Below are positions 1 through 10,924 of a stretch of 64,000 nt of DNA, piece after piece (the stretch's first letter is position 1; each line of letters starts with the position of its first letter). Below the pieces are notes generated by a model. It saw nothing but the letters and a program-made list of their open reading frames with translations. It was not told the DNA's origin and made no database searches. Origin of the DNA: Epiperipatus broadwayi (taxonomy: Eukaryota; Onychophora; Udeonychophora; Euonychophora; Peripatidae); the NCBI GenBank assembly GCA_028023455.1, contig JAQFVV010006255.1:1672001-1736000 (forward strand), written 5' to 3'. The position numbers and the translations under genes were made by a program.

Positions 1-470
1 TATTTTTTATATATTATAATTATGAAACATATAATAGAAATGGTGTAATGTAGGAATGGAAGATAATAATAAAAATCAAAAATGTAAACAAAAGCTAGAG
101 ATATAAAACAGATAAACAAATAGAGTATTTAGGATCTGCATTAGTGCACTCAAATATTATATTTTGATCGTTTTATTTACAGCAGAGAAGTTAATCAGAT
201 TAGTTCAATGGCAGTAATTCTTTGAATAGTATACAAAAATAATGTAGTCTCACTTTACTGTAAAAAAATAATAATAATTACATTGTGAAAGATTAACACA
301 TTTTAAAGAAAAGTTTGACATTTAGTAATTTTTTGAGATTTTTTTTCATGATTTATAAAAATTTATACATCCATAATATTTTTGTAAATATTACTTTTAA
401 TTGTGTTATATATAAAATATTGTAAGAACTTGTTTGATACTTATATATGTCTTGTTATTTATCTCTTTAG
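1..470. other. AT-rich non-coding stretch
   Basis: No convincing ORF, RNA gene or repeat boundary is seen. The 3' end is a pyrimidine-rich run (CTTGTTATTTATCTCTTTAG) that would act as the splice acceptor for the possible exon starting at 471. Confidence 0.5.
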
Positions 471-509
471 GACATTAATGTTCTGGCAAAGAAGAAAAGA
501 TTTTCAAAG
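471..509 (+). other. possible 39-nt internal exon, lysine-rich (speculative)
   Basis: This segment lies between a pyrimidine tract ending TTTAG and a donor-like CAAAG/GTATTT. In frame 0 it reads DINVLAKKKRFSK with no stop, and its 39 nt keep the phase. Two later segments with strong acceptors (9383-9410 and 16454-16473) continue in the same phase and end in a stop codon, so the three could be the end of a plus-strand gene that begins before the window. I do not recognise the protein. A basic lysine/arginine-rich tail is common in nuclear and nucleolar proteins, but it is also what A-rich DNA encodes by chance. Only the frame compatibility and the splice signals support it, so it remains speculative. 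Confidence 0.25.
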
Positions 510-1079
510 GTATTTTGGGTTACGTGCATAAATAAAAGATATTTGATAAATCATGTCATATGTTGCATTTTTCTTTGCATTTATATAACAAAATTCCTTT
601 AACAAATAAATCATAAAATAACTTTATAAAATTACAAAATATTAAATGAAAAAAAAAGATTTGATCAATCTGTATTTTTATTTGTAAATTATTTTTTCTT
701 TATGAATAAGATTAATGTACTGTTTAAGATTGGTTCTTTTTAAAAATTATTATTATTAATTTATTTTTTTAATTACTGTTTCATTTATGTACATTTGGAC
801 TGATAGTTAATTACTAGCTCTTTTCAAGTATATTATTGTCTTAGTTGTAGCAGCATGGACCAATAAGAATCACTGAGTAGCTCATTAGTTTGCTGAAGTA
901 AAGATTTATTAATTGAATGTACTTTAATGCAAAGATCTTAATATGCTTACTTTGTCTGCATGTTTTTTTATACACATGTATTATGTATTTTTTCTAAGCA
1001 AATTGTCTTCATCTTAGTCAGCTGTAGATGAAAAAAGGTTGAATTTTTATGTCTTCATTTTCAATTATTATTGATACTC
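510..1079. other. AT-rich stretch, nothing recognised
   Basis: Homopolymer-rich AT DNA. If the exon chain is real this is the start of an intron of nearly 9 kb. No ORF, structured RNA or repeat edge was identified. Confidence 0.4.
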
Positions 1080-2600
1080 AGCAAGGTGATAGTCTTTGGG
1101 TTTGTATTAATGCTTTTGATCCATAGTCTCTTTTTTTTTTCACATCATTTCAGAAATCTTTCTTATCCATCTATCATATGCATGCTCTCTTTATAGGTTT
1201 TTACATTTTTTTGTGATCCAGTTTAAGATTTCGATTGTTTATCAATATCTGTTATAGCAATATGTCCAGCACAGTTCAACTTTAGCTAGTAATTGTCTTA
1301 ATGGTGTTTAGTAATTTTTATTTATTATCTCATTTACCTATTTTGTCTTTTATTCCTCTTATTTAGTCCTGAACATAAGTCTGTAGGTATAGACTGTGTG
1401 GTTTAAAGTTTCCGTGTTGCTCTTTAATAAGTGATAAAATCTCAGATTTATAAACACTGATGAAAGACACATTTATTAAAGAAAGTGTTTCTTTTTACAT
1501 ATATAAAGGGTTTTTTTCTTAGATCAAAATAATTCTACTATAAACATTCCACTCAAGTTTAATTATATTATTTCAATTAATATTTTTTTCCAATGTATTT
1601 ATTACTTATTTTTAACTGTCAATCTTTATTTTTTCTTTTTTTTTTTTCAAAACTATTTTTCTTTATGCTTTTTTATATTTATCTTTAATGTTATCTTTTT
1701 GTCTGTGTCTAGCAGGTTCTTGTAGCATTTCCTACTGTTCTGAAGCATTATTTTCAAAATTAACTACAGCAAATTTTATTTATTCAAATAGCTTAAATAA
1801 TTTTCATTTAATTTCCACAATGTTTAATATACTCAATCCACAAATACTTATAGATGTGAATGTCATTTTGTAATTTATAAATCTGATGCAAAATGAGAAC
1901 TCATATACCTCTGTCTGTGCCTCGAAGTTTCTTTAATAATTAAAGTAGTCTGAAGTCCAGTTTATTTCTTTGGTTGCCTATGTCTAAAAAATTTTTGTAG
2001 ATGATTTGTAATAATCTTAGAAAACATCATTAAGTAAGTAATTGCTAGAAGACTTTTTTAAGTCTTTAATTTGTACTATTTTCTCTTTCTTTTGTTTTAA
2101 ATATTATTATGACTATTGCTGTCATCTGATATATTTTTATTATTTAGATATTTTGGGTATAATTTTACTAACAATTTCTTCACCTCTATTATTTTCTGGG
2201 GCTTTTAACACATATTGTATATGTTTTTTTTTTTTTATATAATTGTTTATAGAATTTTACTATATGCTTTATGATGTCATCACTATTATTAATGATAGTG
2301 TTATCTTTTCTCCTTATTGCTGAAATGGACTTTGAGAATTTTACTTCTTTCCTTGCTATTTCTAAATTGTATTTCCTTATGTCATTATGACAGTAATTTC
2401 ATTTTATATTTTGTAGAATTTCACATATTTCTTTTTTTCTGCTTGCATTGCTTTATCTTATTAGAGATCTTGTTAAATTACTGCTTTTGTGTTCTTATTA
2501 TTTGTATAGCTAATTTTAGTAAAGAATCTGTTATCTTCTTTTGATCTCATTTAAGTTTAACTCATTTTAAAAGTCTTTTAATATTTCAAAACTATTTTTA
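1080..2600 (-). pseudogene. highly decayed RTE-type reverse transcriptase (retrotransposon remnant)
   Basis: The plus strand here follows, in the same order and spacing, the minus-strand retrotransposon copy at about 28.96-29.98 kb. Shared landmarks include CCAGTTTAAGATTTCGATTG near 1219 (compare 29089), AGCAATATGTCCA near 1257 (29128), CTCAGATTTATAAA near 1441 (29299), CTCAAGTTTAATTATATTAT near 1552 (29408) and GCATTATTTTCAAAATTAACTACAGCAAA near 1745, given here in part (29638). The protein on the minus strand is therefore the C-terminal half of an APE/RT non-LTR retrotransposon, but every frame is full of stops and the Phe-Ala-Asp-Asp codons are lost. From about 1.98 to 2.6 kb the similarity is weaker and probably represents the linker before the RT. 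This is an old, dead copy. Short plus-strand ORFs inside it are shadows. Confidence 0.55.
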
Positions 2601-3002
2601 TGTTGTTGTTTTTTTAAAAGTTTATTCAAGTGTTTCAGAAGATTAGAGATGTCAACTGATATTCCTTTTTTAAATAGTTTTGTCTCTATACCTTTGCATA
2701 ATACTTCTTAAATAATAAGTAGTTACTTGAATCTATTTAACACATGATAATATTGAAATACATATTTTCTTTTAGTCAAAATATGCCTAATATTACTGCA
2801 CTCTTATTTATATGCTTTCCTATAGTTTTTCTTTAAATTTTTTTTTTATTTTTTATTAAATTCCACAATTCTTTCTCACTTTTTATTTCTGTTTCAGTTT
2901 TTAAATTTATTTACTACATTTTCATTTATCAAATATATTCCATTTCTTGCATTAAAACATTCTATATGTATTATATCAGCGTTCTCTTTTCATTGATATC
3001 AT

Positions 3003-4609
3003 AATTAGACTTATTAATTCATAGATATTTATTAAACTGGGGTTTTACTTTAATTTTATGAAATATATGGATATTAATTTATTTAACATACAGTGATTAA
3101 TATTATTTTTTAACATGAAATTATTCAACTCCAAATACAAAATGTATTATGAGACCATGTATTATGAGTTATCTATATATACCAGCCAATGACTGGGTAG
3201 ATTTTTAATAGTAAATATATATATGTTAACGCTATACTTAGGATATTAATCCAGTATAAGTGTGGGGATTGAATATTACCTCTATATTTTAATATCTTGA
3301 AATATATACATGATCAGATATTACTTTGCTGTGTCTCAGCTTTAGTGTCTGGCAGATTGCTCAACTGGACTTATCATCGATTAATGATATATGTTATTGA
3401 TCAATGTGGTCATGAGCAGATTTATTTAAGTATATCACAACACATGCATAAATAATAATCTGACAGTTATGATAATTTAAATAATATCATTGTAATTTTG
3501 TCTGGGTGTTAAAATTTGTTAGATTTTCAATATATTGATTAAAGTTATTATACCTATATCTATTATTATCTCAGAAGACAGCCTTGTTATATAATTTAAT
3601 AAATTGCTAAAATTAATTGTTCCACACTGGTTTTTTCATTTCAATTAGTATCTGTGATATATATGTAAGCACTTTTGAATGCTTCATTCATTTAAACATC
3701 TATTTTCAGAATTTCTTAAAACTCTGTAACAGTAATTCAGTCAAGAATTAACTTCTTGGATTGTCATATTGTTCATTCTAATCATGCTTTTATTGATCAG
3801 AAATTTTGCTACTATTTGTAACAATATATAATTTCTCATTATAAATATATAAAATGAATTTGAATCTTGATATATGACTTGATTTTTTGATTATATATAT
3901 ATATATTGCAAGTTATGTATTTATAAACTTTGGCAACAACAACAACAAAAAAAGGTTTGTTATTGAATAAAGGAACTTTACTTAATAACAAACTTGATGA
4001 AATTAGAAAGAAAGGGGGGAAAATGAGTGAAAAGTGAGCATTGTAATATAAAAGCATAAACATGGAAAATCCAAATAAGTGAAATTATAAGTAAAAAATA
4101 GAACAATATTGTGAAAATGAATGATAGATTAATTTAAATTATCATAACTGTCAGATTATTATTTATGCATGTGTTATGATATACTTAAATAAATCTGCTC
4201 ATGACCACATTGATCAAAAACGTATATCATTAATCGATGATAAGTCCAGTTGAGCAATCTGCCAGACCCTAAAGCTGAGACACAGCAAAGTAATATCTTA
4301 TCATGTATATATTTCAAGATATTAAAATATAGAGGTAATATTCAATCCCCACACTTATACTGGACTAATATCCTAAGTATAGCGTTAACATATATATATA
4401 TTTACTATTAAAAATCTACCCAGTCATTGGCTGGTATATATAGATAACTCATAATACATGGTCTCATAATACATTTTGTATTTGGAGTTGAATAATTTCA
4501 TGTTAAAAAATAGTATTAATCACTGTACGTTAAATAAATTAATATCCATATATTTCATAAAATTAAAGTAAAACCACAGTTTAATATCTATGAATTAATA
4601 AGTCTAATT
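3003..4609. repeat. 1.6-kb foldback: inverted repeat arms of about 480 bp around a 650-bp loop
   Basis: Positions 3003-3483 and 4133-4609 are reverse complements with only scattered mismatches and small indels, roughly 2-4 % by eye. The outer ends match as AATTAGACTTATTAATTCAT against its complement ending at 4609, and the inner ends as ATCTGACAGTTATGATAATT near 3458. The loop (3484-4132) has no ORF worth keeping. The organisation fits a foldback-type DNA transposon or a recent inverted duplication. No clear target-site duplication was found at the edges, and no transposase is encoded. The low arm divergence suggests recent origin or ongoing gene conversion between the arms. Confidence 0.85.
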
Positions 4610-5050
4610 TATATTAGTACCATATTTTTATTTTATCTTTTTTTATTCCAATAACTTTTCTTAATTCATAATTTCTAATTTTTTTCAAGATAGTAGCAAG
4701 AGAAAACTTTAAATATAACTAATTAATCTTTAAAAAGATTATCTTTAATTGCTAAATTTTATAGAACTTTATCAGAAAAAAATTAAATGCAAAAAAATTG
4801 CCAAATAAATTGACCTATATTTCAAATAATGAAAAATATGGGGGGAGGGGGGCAAAATGTTCAATAAGACATTACATTATTGTTATTATTTAATATTTAC
4901 ATTTAATAAATTGAAAAGTGAAGGAAGCTAGTCAGTAAATCTTTATTTTTTTATGATTATAAAAATGTCGATATAAAAATAAGTTTGATATACAGAATAT
5001 TAATAATTTTTATTAGCCATTCATTAGACTAGAGATTATCCAACAATGAA

Positions 5051-5334
5051 TAATATTTCTGTAGCATAATTTTCACTACACCACTCTCATGCAAGGTAGG
5101 AACTGGTATCTGTATGCCTTTAGCACCTTGTATAGGGATGTAATCATAAACATATGACCAAAGATGTGAAAAAGATCTGTCATGGAACATATGAAAAAGG
5201 TCCATGATCTTTTTCAGATGTCTTTGGTCATATGTTGATAATTACTTCCCTCCACAAGGTGTTGAAAGTGGATAGAAACCAGTCCCTATCTTGCATGAAA
5301 GTGGTGTAGTGAAAATTATACTACAGCAATATTA
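5051..5334. mobile_element. 284-bp palindromic MITE
   Basis: Almost the whole segment is one imperfect palindrome. The left arm starts TAATATTTCTGTAGCATAAT and continues through TTTTCACTACACCACTCTCA. The right arm ends with the complement, TACTACAGCAATATTA. The arms meet near 5186-5205 around CATGGAACATATGAAAAAGG. It has no coding capacity. Long terminal inverted repeats filling a short element, with TA at the ends, fit a MITE of the Tc1/mariner type, but the superfamily is inferred from form only. Confidence 0.75.
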
Positions 5335-5768
5335 ATTATTTGATATACAGAATGTATTGTAAATATGTATCTAATACTATAGATATTAAAATTAGTAGTC
5401 ATTATATTTGTTTAAGTTTCAGTAATATATGAATGTTTTTAAAATATGCAAAAAGTATAATGAGATGATAAGAGATGTCGTTTTGATTTATTTCTGCATG
5501 ATTACTTATTGTAGAAAAATTATTAAACAAGGGCATATTGTATCTATATAGCAATATTAAAGTAATTTTACTTAATCTTTTCAATTTGTTACTTTTTCTT
5601 TTTTTGAGCAATAATATAGATTTTGATCTTATGATTTAATCCTTGTATAAATTTAATGAAAAAAAAAATTTCAGAATTAGTGTATACTTTTATGATAAAT
5701 ATTGTTTTGTTTCTTAATCCAATTTTATTATTTTTTACCAAAAATTTCAACAATATGGGTTATATGTG

Positions 5769-5800
5769 AATCATAAATCTAATTAATTAGATTTATGATT
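5769..5800. repeat. perfect 32-bp palindrome
   Basis: Two 16-bp arms, AATCATAAATCTAATT and its exact reverse complement, abut with no spacer. It lies in plain AT-rich DNA and could form a cruciform or a perfect hairpin. It may be the remains of a small inverted-repeat element. Confidence 0.9.
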
Positions 5801-7670
5801 TATTTATTTTGAGCTATAATAAAAATATAATTGAGAATGCTGATAATATTATTTCTATAAACAATTGTGAAATTTAAACATTTAAATTACCAATATTTGT
5901 CATTTTAATTCAAATTTTGAACATTATAAACAATTTTTTATCTAAAATTTAAATTAGTTTAAAGTCTGGGGCTCATCAAGGAAAATTAGTGAAGTTGAAA
6001 ACTCATCGTTTATTATTAAAAAAATTGTGATAAAGATTTTTTCTTTAATAATAGGTTAGCTCCCGCAGTCACTTTCAAAAAAAATATAATTGAGCTACAT
6101 AAGCCATAAATTGATTTTAACAATGACTGGAATTAGAGGAAGTTATCTTAAATTAGAAAAAAGAAAATAAGTGTGAGAGTACATGTGTTTAATACATTAA
6201 ATGATATTATTACAAACCATGGGGGGTCTATTTGCTACCATTTCTGTTATTATTATGGATATTATTAATAGAAATTTCCCTAAATAAATTCTCAAATTAA
6301 ATAATTTTAATATGCCATGTTTAAGATTTCCTGGAAACTGGAAAATTCCATTTTCTAATTATTGAAGACCTTTAACCATGTAAAAAGTGAGCCTAATTAG
6401 TTATATCTGGCTTATGCTGATTACTTACACCATTTACATATAGCATGACTGTACTGAGAAATATGTATTTTTTGTCGAAGAGTATTGTGTTTCATACAGA
6501 AAATAGATGGAAATCAATGGAGGAGAAAAATAATAAATGTTATATTTGTGTTGGTTAGTGATAAATTTTTCTAGCAGAATATTAACTTGAGGTTAATTGA
6601 GAATTGTCTTATAATGATCACGACAGTTTTTGTGAACTTGATTTCTAGCAAAACTTTTTTTTTGTAGTGTTGATATGTGAAATACATGTTCTCATGTATT
6701 ATGCTACTGTTTTGAGAAAGCAGAATTATTTGGATGTTTTTCATTGGATTTATTATTAATTAAGCTTGCAATGCATATACTCAGATGCCAACTTTATAAA
6801 TCAATGATTTCTAGCATTAGTACAATATTTTGCAGCAAAACTTTGCCCAGAAAGTAGAATCATGAGTGATTTTTTTAATTATAATATTTAATTAAGAGAA
6901 GAAGTATTTCTCAATTGTTTTGAGAAGTGAACTCCATGATGACTTCTTTGGTGCTATAATCTTTGCTATTAATTATGCCAATTGATCTAATGGTATGATA
7001 TTATATATTTGTGGTTTGATAGTTGTGTGAAGATGACAGAGCATTAGCAACTGGAGTAATGTTTTTGCTGGGTGTGTTTAGTTTGGTTTCCATGGAGTAT
7101 TTGCTAAATAATGCATTAAAAACTATGCTGGTATGTTTGACGAATGGAGAGTTGAAATTGACTATTTGCTATTATCATAAATTGTTATATCGATTTTAAT
7201 CATGCAGAAATATTTAAATTATGAATTTCTGATCATTATAAATACCTCATTTGTCTTTTTCAACTAAATAGATTGATTGTATTTACAGTAATGAACTAAT
7301 AATTAAAATTTTGGGATGTGATGTTATTATGTGTACAAGTTTCATAAAATCATTATTATAGAAAAAATTGCCACTTACACCATTAACCATGTTACTCATT
7401 GATTATATCTGCATGTATTATGCTGATATCAGTAGATGATATTTTTTAATTTATCTTAGCATATTCGTAAAGAATAACTTTATTACTTAAACAGATTAGT
7501 GGATAGTAGTTTGACATTCTAAGATTATTGTTTTACTTATTCACAAAATTTTATTAGTCAATAAGAATAATCCTTGCTTAATTTCTGTAGGAATAAAAGT
7601 TTACATATTTGCTATTTTCGAAACTTAAGAATATAATGAAAACTACTTCTATACATTTTTCAGAAAAATT
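5801..7670. other. AT-rich stretch, nothing firmly recognised
   Basis: No ORF above background. A phrase of the type ACTTACACCATTTAC recurs at about 6425 and 7372 with loosely similar surroundings, suggesting two very old copies of one repeat, but the similarity is too weak to define an element. Confidence 0.4.
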
Positions 7671-7812
7671 TGATCCATATCCTATGCTGTTATAACCAAT
7701 GTCCTCAGAGTAGTTTCAAGCTTATGGTTTTCATTAGTGAGGAGCTTTGAATCTTGGAACGGTGCACCTGGACCTTTAGGCTATAATGCACATTCCTTCC
7801 AGATGCTGTCAT
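7671..7812 (+). repeat. direct repeat, copy 1 (about 140 bp)
   Basis: Shares long stretches with 8112-8248. Both contain TATCCTATGCT, then AGCTTTGAATCTTGGAAC (or its variant), then TGCACCTGGACCTTTAGG, then CAGATGCTG or TAGATGCTG. The copies differ by about 15-20 % by eye. The unit is less AT-rich than its surroundings and is probably a fragment of a dispersed element of unknown type. Confidence 0.75.
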
Positions 7813-8111
7813 TTGGGTTATCAGCTCAAACTGAAAAATATAAATATTTTTAATCTAATATGAGTAGATTATATAGTTATATAAATCTGAAACCAGTTCA
7901 CTTTCTACATATTATGGTATCCTTAGTTTTTTAATAACTATAGGCGCCTTTGTCCTGTGGCCAGGATTTGGTATAAATAAAATATCACATGATTCTGTTT
8001 CTTGACTTCAGTTTACATATTGTTTTAGCAGAATACTTTTTCATCATCTCTACACCACTCACTGTAAACTTTAAAAAGCAATGATAGTAGCCACATAAAA
8101 GTGCTTAATAC

Positions 8112-8248
8112 ATCCCTATCCTATGCTATTCTATCCAATATTCCCAGACTACTTTCAAGTTTATGCCCACATCAATAAGGAGCTTTGGATCTTGGAACAA
8201 TGCACCTGGACCTTTAGGGTTTAATAAACCTTTTTTCTAGATGCTGAA
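8112..8248 (+). repeat. direct repeat, copy 2
   Basis: Second copy of the unit at 7671-7812, 441 bp downstream and in the same orientation. The shared core is CACCTGGACCTTTAGG near 8201. The intervening 300 bp show no ORF. Confidence 0.75.
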
Positions 8249-8321
8249 ACAACAATGTAGATTTTATTGCTTTATATTATGATGACTAATCCTGAAAGAA
8301 ATGATTTTTCTCATGAACTAA

Positions 8322-8668
8322 ATCTAGATTAGGGGTTATCAACTTTTTTTTTACCTACCACCCATATTTTCCTATATTTAATTTATTGCTTATGAAAATA
8401 ATTATGCAAAAAAGGACTTAAAATAGTATATTAGTAGATATATAACAATATAAAGCGAGTAACATATTTATATCAATTTGAACTTGGAAAATATTATTTA
8501 ATTTATTTAAGGCACAAACAATTCTAAAAAAATGTAAACTCCTGTTGCACATCTACAGTAATCTCTAGTGTTTCTTTTAACATTTGGAAAATACTCACTG
8601 CCTGTCTGAAGGCTTTAAATGCCCATTAGTGGGCGGTAGAAACCAGGTTAGTGATCGATGATCTAGAT
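8322..8668. mobile_element. 331-bp non-autonomous hAT element with perfect 8-bp target-site duplication
   Basis: The element occupies 8330-8660. It is flanked on both sides by ATCTAGAT (8322-8329 and 8661-8668), an exact 8-bp duplication. The left end begins TAGGGGTTATCAAC. The right end, read inward, begins CATCGATCACTAAC. Both resemble the CAGNGGTTCTCAAC-type ends of hAT transposons. A further subterminal match is ACCTACCACCC (left) against ACCGCCCAC (right, reversed). The 331 bp carry no transposase, so this is a MITE mobilised in trans, possibly by an enzyme of the kind decayed at 21.6-22.5 kb. Confidence 0.85.
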
Positions 8669-9077
8669 GAATGAGATCAGCAAACAAGTTTTCACACTCC
8701 TGCCATCTGTTTTCATGCTCAAGATAGCAGTCATCATATTCTCAATTGATCTTGAAGTTTTTACAGTGAGGTATATTATGCATGGATTCTGTTTTCTTCA
8801 ACTTTATAAAAAGTATGCTTTGGCAATTTTTTGTATAATTATTTCTTTTCATTCTTGATGTAAAATATTAGATCTTTGGGACAACCTATGCTTATTGATT
8901 TTCTCTGTATAGCTGTTTTATATAATTATTCATTTAATCTTAGTAGATTGATTAAGTATTTGATGTATTAAGAATTTCCTTCTATGAACATAATTGAATT
9001 GCACAAAATTTAAATTAGTAAACATAACTAAAAAGAATGTTTATTTAATAGAAAATACTGTAATAATTATATATATA

Positions 9078-9277
9078 TAACCATTAGAAACTAACCAGTA
9101 ACCACCTAAACATTCCCAATAAAGATAGTAATCAATATTTCTCACTGCTGTCAAGGCAACCTTCTAACCTTTTAATAGCAAGAAAAGGTGAGAAGGTTGC
9201 CTTGACAGCAGTGAGAAATATTGATTACTATCTTTATTGTGAATGTTTAAGTGATTACTGGTGGTTTCTAATGGTTA
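9078..9277. mobile_element. 200-bp palindromic MITE
   Basis: TAACCATTAGAAAC at the left is mirrored by GTTTCTAATGGTTA at the right, and the arms remain complementary almost to the centre near 9176. A 43-nt stretch around CACTGCTGTCAAGGCAACC is perfectly inverted. TA at both ends could be a target dinucleotide. A relative of the arm (ATATCAATAACAATC... TTGTCAAGGCAAC) recurs at about 41470-41515 and 61325-61375, so this belongs to a dispersed family. Confidence 0.8.
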
Positions 9278-10924
9278 CATAATTATCCTATTTAAGCATT
9301 ATTTCATTTATTATTTAAATATATGTATATACGTACATATATTTTATAATATTGTTTCATTTATATGATATTTATTTTTCAGAAAAGAGAAAAGTTGCCA
9401 AAAAAAAAAGGTAATTTGTTTATATATTTATATACTCTTCATATTTATATGTGTGTATACATATATCTCTTTAACAGTGTGGATTACCATAATGAATTTG
9501 TATATATTTGTTCCAGATAGAATTTACACAATAACTTCATTTTATGTGATGCAAAAATAAAATGAAATTGTTATATATCGAAGGCATGCTAAACATGAAT
9601 AAAAGCTAAATTTAAAATATATAGACTACCTTTTCTGTATAAAATGTCCAGAACATTTATGCGAATATTACAATTATCCAGAAATGAGAGAGAGAAAAAA
9701 TCTTTATTATTGAGTTATATCGTTAAAAACAAAAGAATTTAGACAGATTTTAATAATTAAAAAAAAAAATTTTTAATTTGTAAAGTTTTTCATTGTATAT
9801 GTATTTATAATTACAAAATTTCTAATTTTTAAAGTTTACATTTCAGTATTGACTTGATATTCCTAATTAAATTATGAATAAATCATTGCATCATTTACTC
9901 ATAATATTAACAATCATAATATGAAAATCCTTGTAAATATCATTTTTTATGCAGTGATCATGCGTACTTTTTTAACTTAGCAAATAAAAATAAAATAATA
10001 ACCTGTGTAATAAATAATTTGTTTTCAAATGCTTATAAAAAATAACATTGATAAATTATAATTTGAAAGTAAAATACATATTGTTAATTGCTTGTATATC
10101 AATTTATTGGACAATTAGTCAGCATTATCGTCAATATATTTTTCCTGCAATTTTTTTCAAATTTTGTCTGTATCTGATCTTAAAATTTTTCCATTTTTTT
10201 CCTTTCATATGTTTAACTTGTTATAGTATAAACTTACATTGTATGTGTTTCTATGAAATTACTATTTATCAATCTTTCACAAGTTTATACCTAATACAGT
10301 CCTTGCAATATTCTTTCTCACAATGAAAGCTTGCAATTCCTTTTGTGACCCTTGAGTTGAATAACGGATAAGATATTCTCCTGACATGTAATTTCAAAGT
10401 CCAGTTCGTTTTATTTCACTAATTTCTAAAATGTCAGCATATAAGCAATCCATTTCTATATTGCTTATATCATATTCACATATTCTAGTTCCAGTACTGA
10501 TCTACTTGCTACATCAGATTTTCTTTGTCCATACAAGATGTCATTGTTATCTAAATGATTACCCAAACTCAGATTATTGGAAAATATCCCTGAATTTTGA
10601 ACAATAACATGTTAAGGGCCTTTAGGATTTGAGGAACTCATCTTCCAGCACTATAGGGTTATTCTGTTTTGGCATACTATCCTTGATTCATTATAGTATG
10701 CTGTAGTAGTATGTGATGGCTTTTTCATGCACAGTTTGAAATATTTTTGGTACAACTATAGCCATCTGTTACTTATACCTATTACTAATGTAGTTTTAAA
10801 AAACATAAATCTATAAAAAAAAAGCTAAACAGAAATAACATACTAAAGATAAAAAGAAAATTTAGATCCTTTTTCAAATTCAGTATAAATTTTAATATGA
10901 GATAAAAAATTATAATAAATAAAT
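9278..10924. other. AT-rich stretch; one possible microexon, otherwise nothing
   Basis: Apart from the possible exon at 9383-9410 there is no supported feature. A 92-codon ORF at 10048-10326 has the hydrophobic composition expected of T-rich DNA and no recognisable motif. Confidence 0.4.
9383..9410 (+). other. possible 28-nt internal exon, lysine-rich (speculative)
   Basis: It is preceded by ATATTTATTTTTCAG, a strong acceptor, and followed by AAAAG/GTAATTT, a good donor. In the frame carried over from 471-509 it reads KREKLPKKK plus one base. That base joins TA at 16454 to make a valine codon, and the frame then stays open to the stop at 16471. An A-rich 28-mer can arise by chance, so the support is the phase agreement with its partners. 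Confidence 0.25.

Noticed and set aside
1688-2544. Three plus-strand ORFs of 61-75 codons
   Set aside because: They are antisense to the decayed reverse transcriptase.
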